Positions 16,236-22,979 of a stretch of 64,000 nt of DNA are shown piece after piece. Under the pieces are notes generated by a model that saw nothing but the letters and a program-made list of their open reading frames with translations, did not search any database and had not been told where the DNA came from. Made by a program: the position numbers and the translations under genes. Position 1 is the first letter of the stretch. Every line of letters starts with the position of its first letter. The DNA comes from Jiangella ureilytica (GTDB taxonomy: Bacteria > Actinomycetota > Actinomycetes > Jiangellales > Jiangellaceae): positions 21,583 to 85,582 of the forward strand of contig NZ_SMKL01000021.1 of assembly GCF_004348545.1 (NCBI RefSeq), in the 5' to 3' direction.

Positions 16236-16261
16236 AGCGGGCGGCCGCACGGCCGCCCGCT
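16236..16261. terminator. Bidirectional hairpin terminator
   Basis: A 12-bp perfect stem AGCGGGCGGCCG/CGGCCGCCCGCT with a two-base CA loop lies between the small barrel protein and the convergent rhodanese gene. Confidence 0.8.
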
Positions 16262-16285
16262 CCTCGATGTCTCCGAGCGCGCCTG

Positions 16286-16606
16286 CTACTGCGGCAGGCC
16301 GGTCTCGACCGGGTGCCCGGCGCGGATCCAGGCGTTGGTGCCACCGGCGACGTTGCGGACGTCATAGCCCTGGGCGTCGAGGTAGTCGGCCACCTGCCCG
16401 CTGCGCCCGCCGACCGCGCAGACCACGTAGACAGTGCGGTCGCGGGGGATGTCGTCGATCTGCTCGATGACCGAGCCCATGGGGATCAACTGCACGCCCG
16501 GGATGTGCGCCTCGACGTACTCACCCGGCTCACGGACGTCGACGATGGTGGCGCCGTCCTTCCACTGCGCCACGAGCTCGTCGACCGTGACCTCGCCGGC
16601 GCTCAC
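16286..16606 (-). CDS. Single-domain rhodanese-like sulfurtransferase
   Basis: A 106-residue rhodanese domain. The fold markers ATIVDVREPGEYVEAHIPGVQLIPM and the active-site loop CAVGGRS (Cys plus a six-residue loop ending in Arg-Ser) are intact, so it should be able to carry persulfide sulfur. It overlaps the 3' end of the upstream iron regulator gene by four bases and is probably translated with it, linking sulfur transfer with iron or iron-sulfur status. It is soluble and has no signal peptide. Confidence 0.92.
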   Translation of the reverse strand: MSAGEVTVDELVAQWKDGATIVDVREPGEYVEAHIPGVQLIPMGSVIEQIDDIPRDRTVYVVCAVGGRSGQVADYLDAQGYDVRNVAGGTNAWIRAGHPVETGLPQ

Positions 16607-17286
16607 GGGACGCTCACGAAGATGTGCGCGGCGTCGGCCGCCGACAGCTCGACGGTCTCGGTGCTGCGCACCTGGATGCCGTTGTCGGTGGTGGTGGCGC
16701 GTACCGTGCGGCCCGGCACGATCTCGGCCTCGCGCAGGCTGGCCAGCAGCTTCTCGTCGACCTGCAGCGGCTCGCCGATGTGGCGGACGGTGACCTCGGC
16801 GCCGTCAGTGGTGCCGGCCTGGCGCAGTTGCCGGACACCGGCGCGGAAGTCTTCGACCACCGTGGCGCTGCCCAGCTCGGCCAGGCCCGGGATGGGGTTG
16901 CCGTAGGGGTCGGCCGACGGCTCGTGCAGGAGGTCGACCAGACGCCGCTCGACCGCCTCGGAGACGACGTGCTCCCAGCGGCAGGCCTCGTTGTGCACCA
17001 GCTCCCAGTCGAGCCCGATGACGTCGACCAGCAGCCGCTCGACCAGGCGATGCTTGCGCATGACGCGCATGGCCAGCAGGCGGCCCTTCTCGGAGAGCTC
17101 GAGGTGGCGGTCTTCGTCGACGTGGAGCAGGCCGTCGCGCTCCATGCGGGCGACGGTCTGGCTGACGGTGGGCCCGGACTGGTGCAGCCGCTCGGCGATG
17201 CGCGCCCGGAGAGGGACGATGCCTTCCTCTTCGAGCTCGAAGATCGTCTTGAGGTACATCTCTGTCGTATCGATGAGGTCGCTCAC
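16603..17286 (-). CDS. ideR: IdeR/DtxR-family iron-dependent repressor
   Basis: A 227-residue metalloregulator. The N-terminal winged helix reads VPLRARIAERLHQSGPTVSQTVARMERDGLL. All metal ligands known for IdeR/DtxR are at their standard numbers: M10, H79, E83, H98, C102, E105 and H106, within MRKHRLVERLL and NEACRWEHV. A C-terminal SH3-like domain follows from about 150. It should bind Fe(II) and repress siderophore and uptake genes while inducing storage. The ATG is at 17286. A rhodanese gene overlaps its end. No clear IdeR box was spotted in this window by eye. Confidence 0.93.
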   Translation of the reverse strand: MSDLIDTTEMYLKTIFELEEEGIVPLRARIAERLHQSGPTVSQTVARMERDGLLHVDEDRHLELSEKGRLLAMRVMRKHRLVERLLVDVIGLDWELVHNEACRWEHVVSEAVERRLVDLLHEPSADPYGNPIPGLAELGSATVVEDFRAGVRQLRQAGTTDGAEVTVRHIGEPLQVDEKLLASLREAEIVPGRTVRATTTDNGIQVRSTETVELSAADAAHIFVSVP

Positions 17287-17425
17287 CGGACGGCTCTCCT
17301 CGCATCACTCAGAAGTCGAAATGACCTAGGGCCTCGTGGTGCCATCGGTCGCGCGCAACTTGCCGGGGTCGGGTTGATACCTCCGAGCTTATCGCGACCG
17401 CGTCTCGTTTTCCGGCTCCGCTCAG

Positions 17426-17449
17426 GTCAGCGGCCCTGAGGCCGCTGAC
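17426..17449 (+). terminator. Hairpin upstream of the ParA-type gene
   Basis: GTCAGCGGCC-CTGA-GGCCGCTGAC is a perfect 10-bp stem with a tetraloop, 31 bases before the ParA-type GTG. The upstream gene runs the other way, so this is either in the 5' leader of the ParA message or marks the edge of a promoter region. Confidence 0.45.
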
Positions 17450-17480
17450 GGCGGGTGCTCGATCGTGGGAGGATCACCGG

Positions 17481-18281
17481 GTGCAGGTCGTGAGCGTGCT
17501 GAGCCTCAAGGGCGGCGTCGGGAAGACGTCAGTCACCCTCGGGCTGGCCGGGGCGGCCGCGGCCCAGCACCTGCGCTGCGTCGTCGTCGACCTCGACCCT
17601 CAGGCCAACGCCACCACGGTGCTCTCGCCGGGCGAGGTGATGTTCACAGCCAACGACGTCCTGGCCGGCGACCACGCGGTGTCCATCAGCGACGCCCTCG
17701 CCGTCAGCGGCTGGGGCGAGCCGGTCAGCGTCCTCGCCGGCGAACCTGCGCTCGAGCGGCGCAACCATCCGCCCGACGGCGTACCGGGCCGCCACCACGT
17801 GCGCACCGCGCTCGCCGGCCTGCGCGACACCGACCTCGTCCTGCTCGACTGCCCGCCGAGCCTCGCCGAGCTGACCCGCAACGCGCTGGCCGCCAGCGAC
17901 GCCGCGCTCGTGGTCACGGAGCCGACGGCGTTCGCCCTCGCCGGTGCCCAGCAGGCCCTCGACGCCGTCGACGCCGTCCGCCGGTCGCACAACCTGCGGC
18001 TGCGCCCGGCCGGCATCGTCGTCAACCGCTTCCGCGCCGGCTCCGCCGAGCACCGGTTCCGTCTCGACGAGCTCATCGCCGCCTACCGCGAGCTCGTCAT
18101 CGACCCCGTCCTGCCGGAGCGCTCGGCCGTCTCGCGCGCACAGGGCGCCGGGCTGCCGGTCCAGCGCTGGCCGTCGCCAGGCGCCCGCGAGGTGGCCCGC
18201 ATCTTCGCCGGCTACCTCGGGCTCGTCATGAGCGCCGCCGGGTCCGGTGCCGGCCCGTTCTCGAAGGGGGCGTCGCGATGA
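17481..18281 (+). CDS. ParA/MinD-type ATPase (orphan)
   Basis: A 266-residue P-loop ATPase. The deviant Walker A is LKGGVGKTSVTLGLA (residues about 9-23), Walker A' is VVDLDPQANATT and Walker B is LVLLDCPPSLAELT. There is no ParB and no chromosome-partition context. Instead the stop overlaps an ATG of a small basic protein, so the pair may place some cell component on the nucleoid or membrane. The GTG at 17481 follows GGGAGGA. Compared with chromosomal ParA it lacks an N-terminal extension, as in plasmid- or arsenal-type small ParAs. Confidence 0.9.
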   Translation: MQVVSVLSLKGGVGKTSVTLGLAGAAAAQHLRCVVVDLDPQANATTVLSPGEVMFTANDVLAGDHAVSISDALAVSGWGEPVSVLAGEPALERRNHPPDGVPGRHHVRTALAGLRDTDLVLLDCPPSLAELTRNALAASDAALVVTEPTAFALAGAQQALDAVDAVRRSHNLRLRPAGIVVNRFRAGSAEHRFRLDELIAAYRELVIDPVLPERSAVSRAQGAGLPVQRWPSPGAREVARIFAGYLGLVMSAAGSGAGPFSKGASR

Positions 18282-18562
18282 GCGGCTCCATGCCCGCGCC
18301 GCGGCCGGCGCTGGTCCGTCAGCCCGACGGCACCGTCCGCGCCACGGCCACGCACCTGTCGTCGCTCGCCGTCGACGAGACCGCCGTCGCCAAGGCGGTC
18401 AAGAAACACAAGAAGAAGGCACATGCGGGCGACGACGGCGCCGAACTGCTGGTCCCGCTGTCCAAGCGCGACCGCAAGCGGCTGCGGCGCAAGGCCGATG
18501 CCTACGGCTGGACGGCCGAGGAGGCCGCGGCGCACGTGCTGCGCGCCTGGGCCGACGACTGA
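18278..18562 (+). CDS. Small basic protein coupled to ParA
   Basis: A 94-residue protein that overlaps the ParA gene by four bases (ATGA) and has GAAGGGGG upstream. It is very basic in the middle (AKAVKKHKKKAHAG and SKRDRKRLRRKADAYGWTAEEAAAHVLRAW). The C-terminal helix resembles a ribbon-helix-helix or small DNA-binding helix. A DNA-binding partner that stimulates or localises the ATPase would fit, but this is inference from position and charge. Confidence 0.72.
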   Translation: MSGSMPAPRPALVRQPDGTVRATATHLSSLAVDETAVAKAVKKHKKKAHAGDDGAELLVPLSKRDRKRLRRKADAYGWTAEEAAAHVLRAWADD

Positions 18563-18650
18563 GCCCCGCGCCGACCGCGAGATCCCGAGCGGCGGCGAGT
18601 CCCACGAGGGAGAGGGAACCAGCCGGGGATTCACGGTCCTGCAGGTCCCC

Positions 18651-19163
18651 GTGCCGGCCGTGGAGTCGTTCGTCCGGGACCGCTACGAGCACTACGACCG
18701 CGCCTACCTGTCGGCCGACCCCGCCTTCACGCACGCGCACATCACCGTCCTGGCGCCGTTCCTGCCGGCACCGGACCCGGCGGCCCTCGGCGTGGTGGGG
18801 GCGATCCTGGCCGGGACCGAGCCGATCACGTTCGAGCTGCGCCGCCTCGAGACGTTCCCGAACGGCGTCATCTACCTCGCGCCGGAACCGGCCGAGCCGT
18901 TCCGCCGGCTCACCGAACGGTTCGTCGCGGCGTTCCCGCAGTGCCTGCCGTACGGCGGCGCGTTCGCCGACATCGTCCCGCACGTCACCCTCGACCAGCG
19001 CTCGGCCGAGGTCTCGGTGGAGTCGACCCGGGACCGGCTCGGGACCACCGTGCCGGTGACCTGCGTGGCCGACAGGGTCGACCTCGCGTGGTACGAGCCG
19101 CACCGGTGCCGGGTGCTGACGAGCTGGCCTCTGGGAGGCCCGAGCCGACCCGGCTACAGCTAG
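18651..19163 (+). CDS. 2H phosphoesterase (2'-5' RNA ligase-like)
   Basis: About 170 residues with the two signature H-x-T motifs, HIT in THAHITVLAPF and HVT in IVPHVTLDQ, which form the active site of 2H phosphoesterases acting on 2',3'-cyclic or 2'-5' linked nucleotides. The first beta strand of the fold, FTVLQVPVP, begins upstream of the GTG at 18651, and no ATG, GTG or TTG exists in frame after the GAGGGAGAGGG site at 18606-18616; only a CTG at 18639 would include it. The start is therefore uncertain. Its stop overlaps that of the convergent nagA. Confidence 0.75.
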   Translation: MPAVESFVRDRYEHYDRAYLSADPAFTHAHITVLAPFLPAPDPAALGVVGAILAGTEPITFELRRLETFPNGVIYLAPEPAEPFRRLTERFVAAFPQCLPYGGAFADIVPHVTLDQRSAEVSVESTRDRLGTTVPVTCVADRVDLAWYEPHRCRVLTSWPLGGPSRPGYS

Positions 19164-20305
19164 GCCTCGCTCCACTCCCCTCGGGCCATGACGGCCTCGA
19201 CGGTCAGGTCCGGGGCGAGCACGACGAGGTCGGCGTCGAGCCCCGGGGCGAGCGCGCCGGTGCGGTCGTCGATGCCCAGCAGCCGCGCCGGGATCGCCGA
19301 CGACGCCCGCACCGCCTCGGGCACGGTGAACCCGGCCCGCTCGACGGCGAACCGGAACGCGCGGTCCATGGTCAGCGTGCTGCCGGCGATGGAGCCGCCC
19401 TCGACCAGCCGGGCGACGCCGTCCTCGACCCGCACCGCGAGCCCGCCGAGCACGTAGTCGCCGTCGCCGATGTCCGTGGCGTCCATGGCGTCGGTGACGA
19501 AGGCGACCCGCCCCGGACCGGATGCTGACGCCGTCGCCGATCGGACCAGGCCGGCCACCGCGGGGTGCAGGTGGACGCCGTCGAGGATGAGCTCGACGGT
19601 GACCCGCTCGTCCTCGAGCAGCGCGACGATGGGCCCGGGGTCGCGGTGGTGCACCGGCGCCATGGCATTGAACAGGTGCGTCGCGACGGTGGCGCCCGCG
19701 TCGATGGCCGCGCGGGCGGTGTCGTAGGTCGCGTCGGTGTGCCCGACGGCGGCGACGGCGCCCGCCGCGGCGACCGCGCGGACCGCGTCGAGGCCATGCT
19801 CGAGCTCCGGCGCGACGGTGACCATGCGGACGGTGCCGTGCCCGGCGGTGAGCAGGCGCTCGACGGCGGCCGGCTCCGGCGCGCGCAGCGTCCGCTCGTC
19901 GTGGGCGCCCTTGCGGGCCGGCGAGATCCACGGCCCCTCGAGGTGGACGCCGGCGAGCAGGCCGTCGTCGGTGAGCTCGGCCAGCGCCCGGACGTCACGC
20001 TCGAGCGCGTCGTACTCGCCGCTGACCAGGCTCGCGACGACGGAGGTGGTGCCGTGGCGGCGATGGGTGGCGACGAACGTGTGGATCGCCTCGGGGTCGG
20101 CGCCCACGACGGTGCCGCCACCACCGCCGTGCGTGTGCATGTCGACGAAGCCGGGGATCAGCCAGCTTCCGGCCAGATCGCGGTCGGCTGGGGTGGGCGA
20201 CGGGCCGTGGCCCAGCGCGGCGATGCGGCCGCCGTCGACCCGCAGCCAGCCGTGCTCCACCACGCCGTCGGGCGTGACCATCCTCGCGCCGGCGATCACC
20301 GACAT
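19160..20305 (-). CDS. nagA: N-acetylglucosamine-6-phosphate deacetylase
   Basis: A 381-residue amidohydrolase that removes acetate from GlcNAc-6-phosphate, the first committed step of amino-sugar use and cell-wall sugar recycling. GFVDMHTHGGGG carries the first metal site, HLEGPWISPARKGAH is the NagA signature, AVGHTDATYD and ATHLFNAMAPVHHRDPG hold further ligands, and VTDAMDAT contains the catalytic Asp. ATG 20305 has GGGAGGAA upstream. It stands alone here with no nagB or transporter. It may also serve the amino-sugar operon at the right end of the window. Confidence 0.93.
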   Translation of the reverse strand: MSVIAGARMVTPDGVVEHGWLRVDGGRIAALGHGPSPTPADRDLAGSWLIPGFVDMHTHGGGGGTVVGADPEAIHTFVATHRRHGTTSVVASLVSGEYDALERDVRALAELTDDGLLAGVHLEGPWISPARKGAHDERTLRAPEPAAVERLLTAGHGTVRMVTVAPELEHGLDAVRAVAAAGAVAAVGHTDATYDTARAAIDAGATVATHLFNAMAPVHHRDPGPIVALLEDERVTVELILDGVHLHPAVAGLVRSATASASGPGRVAFVTDAMDATDIGDGDYVLGGLAVRVEDGVARLVEGGSIAGSTLTMDRAFRFAVERAGFTVPEAVRASSAIPARLLGIDDRTGALAPGLDADLVVLAPDLTVEAVMARGEWSEA

Positions 20306-20447
20306 CCGCGTTCCTCCCGGTTCGATCCGTGTCGGACCGCACCGTATCGCGTGGCGGCCCCAGGAGGCCGGTGTGTGGAGCGGGCTCGGGTGGCTGTGCA
20401 GCGGCTTGCCCGGGCACGACGACTCCCTTGTCCTAGGCTGGGGCCGC

Positions 20448-21140
20448 ATGACGCTGACGGTGCAGTCGCGGTTCCGCGGCCCCACGACATCGGGCAACGG
20501 CGGCTACGTCGCCGGTTTGCTGGCCGCGACGTTCCCGGGCGGCGAGGGGCCGGTCACCGTCACGCTGCGGACGCCGCCGCCGCTGGAGACGCCACTGTCG
20601 GTCGCGCCCTCCCCGGAGGGTGAGGGTGTGTCGCTGCTTCACGGGCCGACGCTGGTCGCCGTCGCCGCTGGCGGTGCGCCCGAGGGTGACCTGGTCGCCG
20701 TCGAGCCGGTCGCCGCGTCGGAGGTGGCCGCGATCTCGGCGCGGTACCCGGGGTTCTCGGCGCACCCGTTCCCGGAGTGCTTCGTCTGCGGCCCGGACCG
20801 CTCCCCCGGCGACGGGCTGCGGCTGTTTCCCGGCCGGGTGGGCGACGGCCGGACGGCGTGCGCCTGGTCTGTGGGCGCCGATGTCGCGGGTGCGCCGGAG
20901 TTCGTGTGGGCGGCGCTCGACTGCCCCGGCGGCTGGGCCGCGCCCATCGAGGGCCGCCCGATGGTGCTCGGCCGCATCACGGCTCTGGTGTCGGATGTGC
21001 CGTTGCCCGGCGAGACGTGCCTGGTCATGGGCGCACTCGTCGGCACCGAAGGCCGCAAGACCTGGACCGACTCGACGGTCTACGGCTCCGACGGGCGCGT
21101 GCTCGGCCAGGCCCGGTCGACGTGGATCGCGCTGCCGTGA
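20448..21140 (+). CDS. Hotdog-fold thioesterase-like protein
   Basis: A 230-residue protein with RFRGPTTSGNGGYVAGLLA near the start, and PFPECFVCGPDRSPGDGLRLFPG then FVWAALDCPGGWAAPIEG in the middle. The FxCFVCGPxRxxGDGLR pattern is common in unannotated actinobacterial hotdog-like proteins, with two cysteines (CFVC) that could bind metal or a thiol. It resembles an acyl-CoA thioesterase or a domain that binds acyl carriers. The exact role is unknown. ATG 20448 lies 9 bases after a TAGGCT box, so it may be leaderless. Confidence 0.72.
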   Translation: MTLTVQSRFRGPTTSGNGGYVAGLLAATFPGGEGPVTVTLRTPPPLETPLSVAPSPEGEGVSLLHGPTLVAVAAGGAPEGDLVAVEPVAASEVAAISARYPGFSAHPFPECFVCGPDRSPGDGLRLFPGRVGDGRTACAWSVGADVAGAPEFVWAALDCPGGWAAPIEGRPMVLGRITALVSDVPLPGETCLVMGALVGTEGRKTWTDSTVYGSDGRVLGQARSTWIALP

Positions 21141-21183
21141 CTCGTGCCCGGTTTGTTCCCGTGTTCACCGGGCGGAAAAGACG

Positions 21184-21212
21184 TTGCCGGAGGGCGGGGG
21201 CGTTGCTTAACG
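21184..21212 (+). promoter_or_regulatory. Promoter of the structured RNA
   Basis: TTGCCG (21184-21189) and TTAACG (21207-21212) are separated by 17 bases, a good fit to a housekeeping promoter. Transcription would start at about 21218-21220, right before the folded RNA region. Confidence 0.5.
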
Positions 21213-21217
21213 TTGGG

Positions 21218-21500
21218 GGCACACGGAGAGGAGGTGGTCCAGTAGATGAATAGCTATCGGACTTGTGAGGTGGCTGCTCGCTAGCAGCCCTGCTCGACGC
21301 AGGACTTGGGGGTGACCCCCGCGTTCGCCGGCCTGGTTGCTGGCACTACCGAGCAGTCACCCGACCCGTGGGCTCCCGGCGCTGGTCCGTCCGGGCCACG
21401 TCCGCCGACCGTGTTGGTCAGCGGAGTGGAAGCAGCCCACGGGTCGTCCCATTTCCGGGCCCGTTCTGCCGGTTGGCCGGGGGTTCGAGGTTCGCCGGGG
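21218..21500 (+). ncRNA. Highly structured RNA, candidate raiA-motif RNA
   Basis: This stretch has no credible gene but strong nested pairing. Hairpins are seen at 21272-21289 (GGCTGC/GCAGCC), 21289-21303 (CCTGC/GCAGG) and 21308-21320 (GGGGG/CCCCC). A perfect 12-bp long-range helix joins 21363-21374 to 21434-21445 and encloses two further hairpins: CCCGG 21375-21379 with CCGGG 21391-21395, and a compound stem CCAC/TCCGC/GACC with GGTC/GCGGA/GTGG at 21397-21429. A T-loop-like GGTTCGAG lies near the 3' end. The 5' words (AGATGAATAGCTATCGGACT, GAGGTGGCTGCTCGCTAGCA) remind me of the raiA-motif RNAs of Firmicutes and Actinobacteria, which are often free-standing, but I could not check this. A promoter precedes it. 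The 5' part also holds a near-perfect Shine-Dalgarno (AGGAGGTGGTCC) before a 12-codon frame MNSYRTCEVAAR, so a leader peptide is an alternative reading. Boundaries are approximate. Confidence 0.55.
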
Positions 21501-21514
21501 TGATGAGGTGGGCT

Positions 21515-21661
21515 CCCGTCCCCCTGCTGCCCATTCTCTTAACCCCGGGCACCCGCCTCAAGCCGGCGCCCTCTGTGGTCACCTCGCCGCTGCGCTTGCG
21601 GGGCTTCGGCTTGACCCGGGCACCCGGGGCCTAAGAACGGGCAGCTATCAGGGGGACGGGG
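21515..21661 (+). repeat. Palindromic MITE-like element, left copy
   Basis: A 147-bp element with imperfect terminal inverted repeats. It opens with CCCGTCCCCCTGCTGCCCAT and closes with the complement of CCCGTCCCCCTGATAGCTGC, differing by a four-base ATAG insertion. TTCTTA-type words and CCCCGGG follow inside each arm. The same element occurs at 21982-22117 in inverse orientation. No transposase is nearby, so it is a non-autonomous or hairpin element. Confidence 0.75.
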
Positions 21662-21686
21662 AGACCCTGGGCACGCCTCGCGGCCC

Positions 21687-21735
21687 GCGTCCCCGTTCGC
21701 GTCCCCGTTCGCGTCCCCGTTCGCGCCCCCGTTTC
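21687..21735 (+). repeat. 12-bp tandem repeat
   Basis: Three exact units of GCGTCCCCGTTC run from 21687 to 21722, followed by degenerating units (GCGCCCCCGTTTC and similar) up to about 21765. They lie between the two mirrored palindromic elements. Confidence 0.8.
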
Positions 21736-21818
21736 GCGCCCCCGTATCGCGCGCCCGTTTCGCCCGGTTGGCCCGGTTCGCCGGACTCTGCACCGCGATG
21801 ATCATCGGCGATCCGCTA

Positions 21819-21906
21819 CATCACCAGGCGTTCTGCCGCTTCACCAGGCGTTCTGCCGCTTCACCAGGCATGCAGGCCTCGTGAAGCGGCAGAGAACCTC
21901 GTGATG
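21819..21906. repeat. 20-bp tandem repeat inside a large hairpin
   Basis: Two exact 20-bp units of TCACCAGGCGTTCTGCCGCT (21821-21840, 21841-21860) and a partial third start a large hairpin. TCTGCCGCTTCAC (21852-21864) pairs perfectly over 13 bp with 21881-21893, and CATCAC (21819-21824) pairs with GTGATG (21901-21906). The region is not coding. Confidence 0.75.
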
Positions 21907-21981
21907 GCCCCGCGAAACGCGCCAAATCCCACATCGCGGACGCACCAAGGCCCGCCGACCCCGCGCCCGTCGCCAGACTCG

Positions 21982-22117
21982 CCCCGTCCCCCTGATAGCT
22001 GCCCGTTCTTAGGCCCCGGACGGGCGGGTCAAGCGGACCCCCACGGCGCGAAGCGCCACCAGGGTCCGCTTGAGGCGACCGTCCGGGGCTAAGAGAATGG
22101 GCAGCAGGGGGACGGGG
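21982..22117 (-). repeat. Palindromic MITE-like element, right copy (inverted)
   Basis: A 136-bp inverse copy of the element at 21515-21661. Its ends match the left copy almost base for base in reverse complement (GTCCCCCTGATAGCTGCCCG at one end, CAGCAGGGGGAC at the other), while the middle is different. It contains its own hairpin, AAGCGGACCC with GGGTCCGCTT (about 22031-22071). It ends 31 bases before the pdxH stop codon. Confidence 0.75.
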
Positions 22118-22148
22118 AACCCCACGCAACCCCACGCACCAAGGACGC

Positions 22149-22799
22149 TCAGGGGGCCAGGCGCTCCACGATCCATTCCTGCTCCGGACCGCGGCGGTAG
22201 CGAAGGCGGTCGTGCAGGCGGGCGACGCCGCCTTGCCAGAACTCGACCGTGTCGGGCACGACCCGGAAGCCGCTCCAGAAGTCGGGCAGCGGAACCTCGT
22301 CGGGGTAGCGCTCGGACATCTCGGCGGCCAGCGCCTCCAGTTCCTCCCGCGTCGCGATGACGCTGGACTGGCGGCTGGCCCAGGCGCCGATCTGCGACTC
22401 CCGCGGCCGGGTGCGCCAGTAGGCCCGCGTGGCCTCACGTGACACCGTCGACGCCGAGCCGCAGACCAGGACCTGGCGTTCCATGGCGATCCAGGGGAAG
22501 CACAGCGAGACGCGCGGGTTGCCGGCGATCTCGGCGGCCTTGCGCGAGCCGGTGTTGGTGAAGAAGACGAAGGCGCCGTCGTCGATCCCTTTGAGGAGCA
22601 CGGATCGGCTGCTCGGCTGGCCGCCGGGGCCGACGGTGCCGAGGACCATGGCGTTCGGTTCGGCGATGCCCACGGTGACGGCGTCGTGCAGCCAGGCCCG
22701 GAACTCGTCGAACGGATCGGGAGCGAGGTCGCGCTCGAGTAGGCGTCCGGCGGTGTAGCGCCGGCGCATCCGGGACAGTCCTTCCTCCACGGCGTCCAC
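22149..22799 (-). CDS. pdxH: Pyridoxamine 5'-phosphate oxidase
   Basis: A 216-residue FMN enzyme that oxidises pyridoxamine or pyridoxine 5'-phosphate to PLP. It shows the complete family pattern: MRRRYTAGRLLERDLAPDPF, PSSRSVLLKGIDDGAFVFFTN (FMN binding), the SRQSSVI segment, and the C-terminal signature FWQGGVARLHDRLRYRR with the substrate-binding Arg and His. The GTG at 22799 has GAGGTGA upstream; a GTG at 22787 and an ATG at 22766 are possible. It is divergent from the citrate synthase gene. PLP made here would serve SerC encoded nearby. Confidence 0.94.
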   Translation of the reverse strand: MDAVEEGLSRMRRRYTAGRLLERDLAPDPFDEFRAWLHDAVTVGIAEPNAMVLGTVGPGGQPSSRSVLLKGIDDGAFVFFTNTGSRKAAEIAGNPRVSLCFPWIAMERQVLVCGSASTVSREATRAYWRTRPRESQIGAWASRQSSVIATREELEALAAEMSERYPDEVPLPDFWSGFRVVPDTVEFWQGGVARLHDRLRYRRGPEQEWIVERLAP

Positions 22800-22902
22800 T
22801 CTGTCACCTCGACCAGACCGAACGCCCGCCGCAGCCGGTCGACCAGGGGCGATCACAGGAACGTGGGCAAGGCCACTGTGGGAAACCGCACATTCACATT
22901 GT

Positions 22903-22930
22903 CGCAACTTGTGGAGTGCCACCAGTTGCG
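22903..22930. promoter_or_regulatory. Inverted repeat between pdxH and citrate synthase
   Basis: CGCAACT-14-AGTTGCG is a perfect 7-bp inverted repeat in the intergenic space, about 50 bases before the citrate synthase ATG. Position and symmetry suggest an operator. The binding protein is not known. Confidence 0.5.
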
Positions 22931-22979
22931 GGGCATGATGGGGTGGGGGCCCGCGAGCGCACCACGAATGGAGATGTCA

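Noticed and set aside
17426..17449. parS-like centromere near the ParA gene
   Set aside because: The 24-base hairpin GTCAGCGGCC-CTGA-GGCCGCTGAC does not resemble the actinobacterial parS palindrome, and no ParB is encoded.
21481..21500. tRNA-like T-arm word GGGTTCGAGGTTC
   Set aside because: No acceptor stem, anticodon arm or D-arm can be drawn around it. It is more likely a T-loop inside the structured RNA.
21687..21869. Possible CRISPR array (regular repeats of 12 and 20 bp)
   Set aside because: The units are directly adjacent without unique spacers, and no cas gene is in the window.
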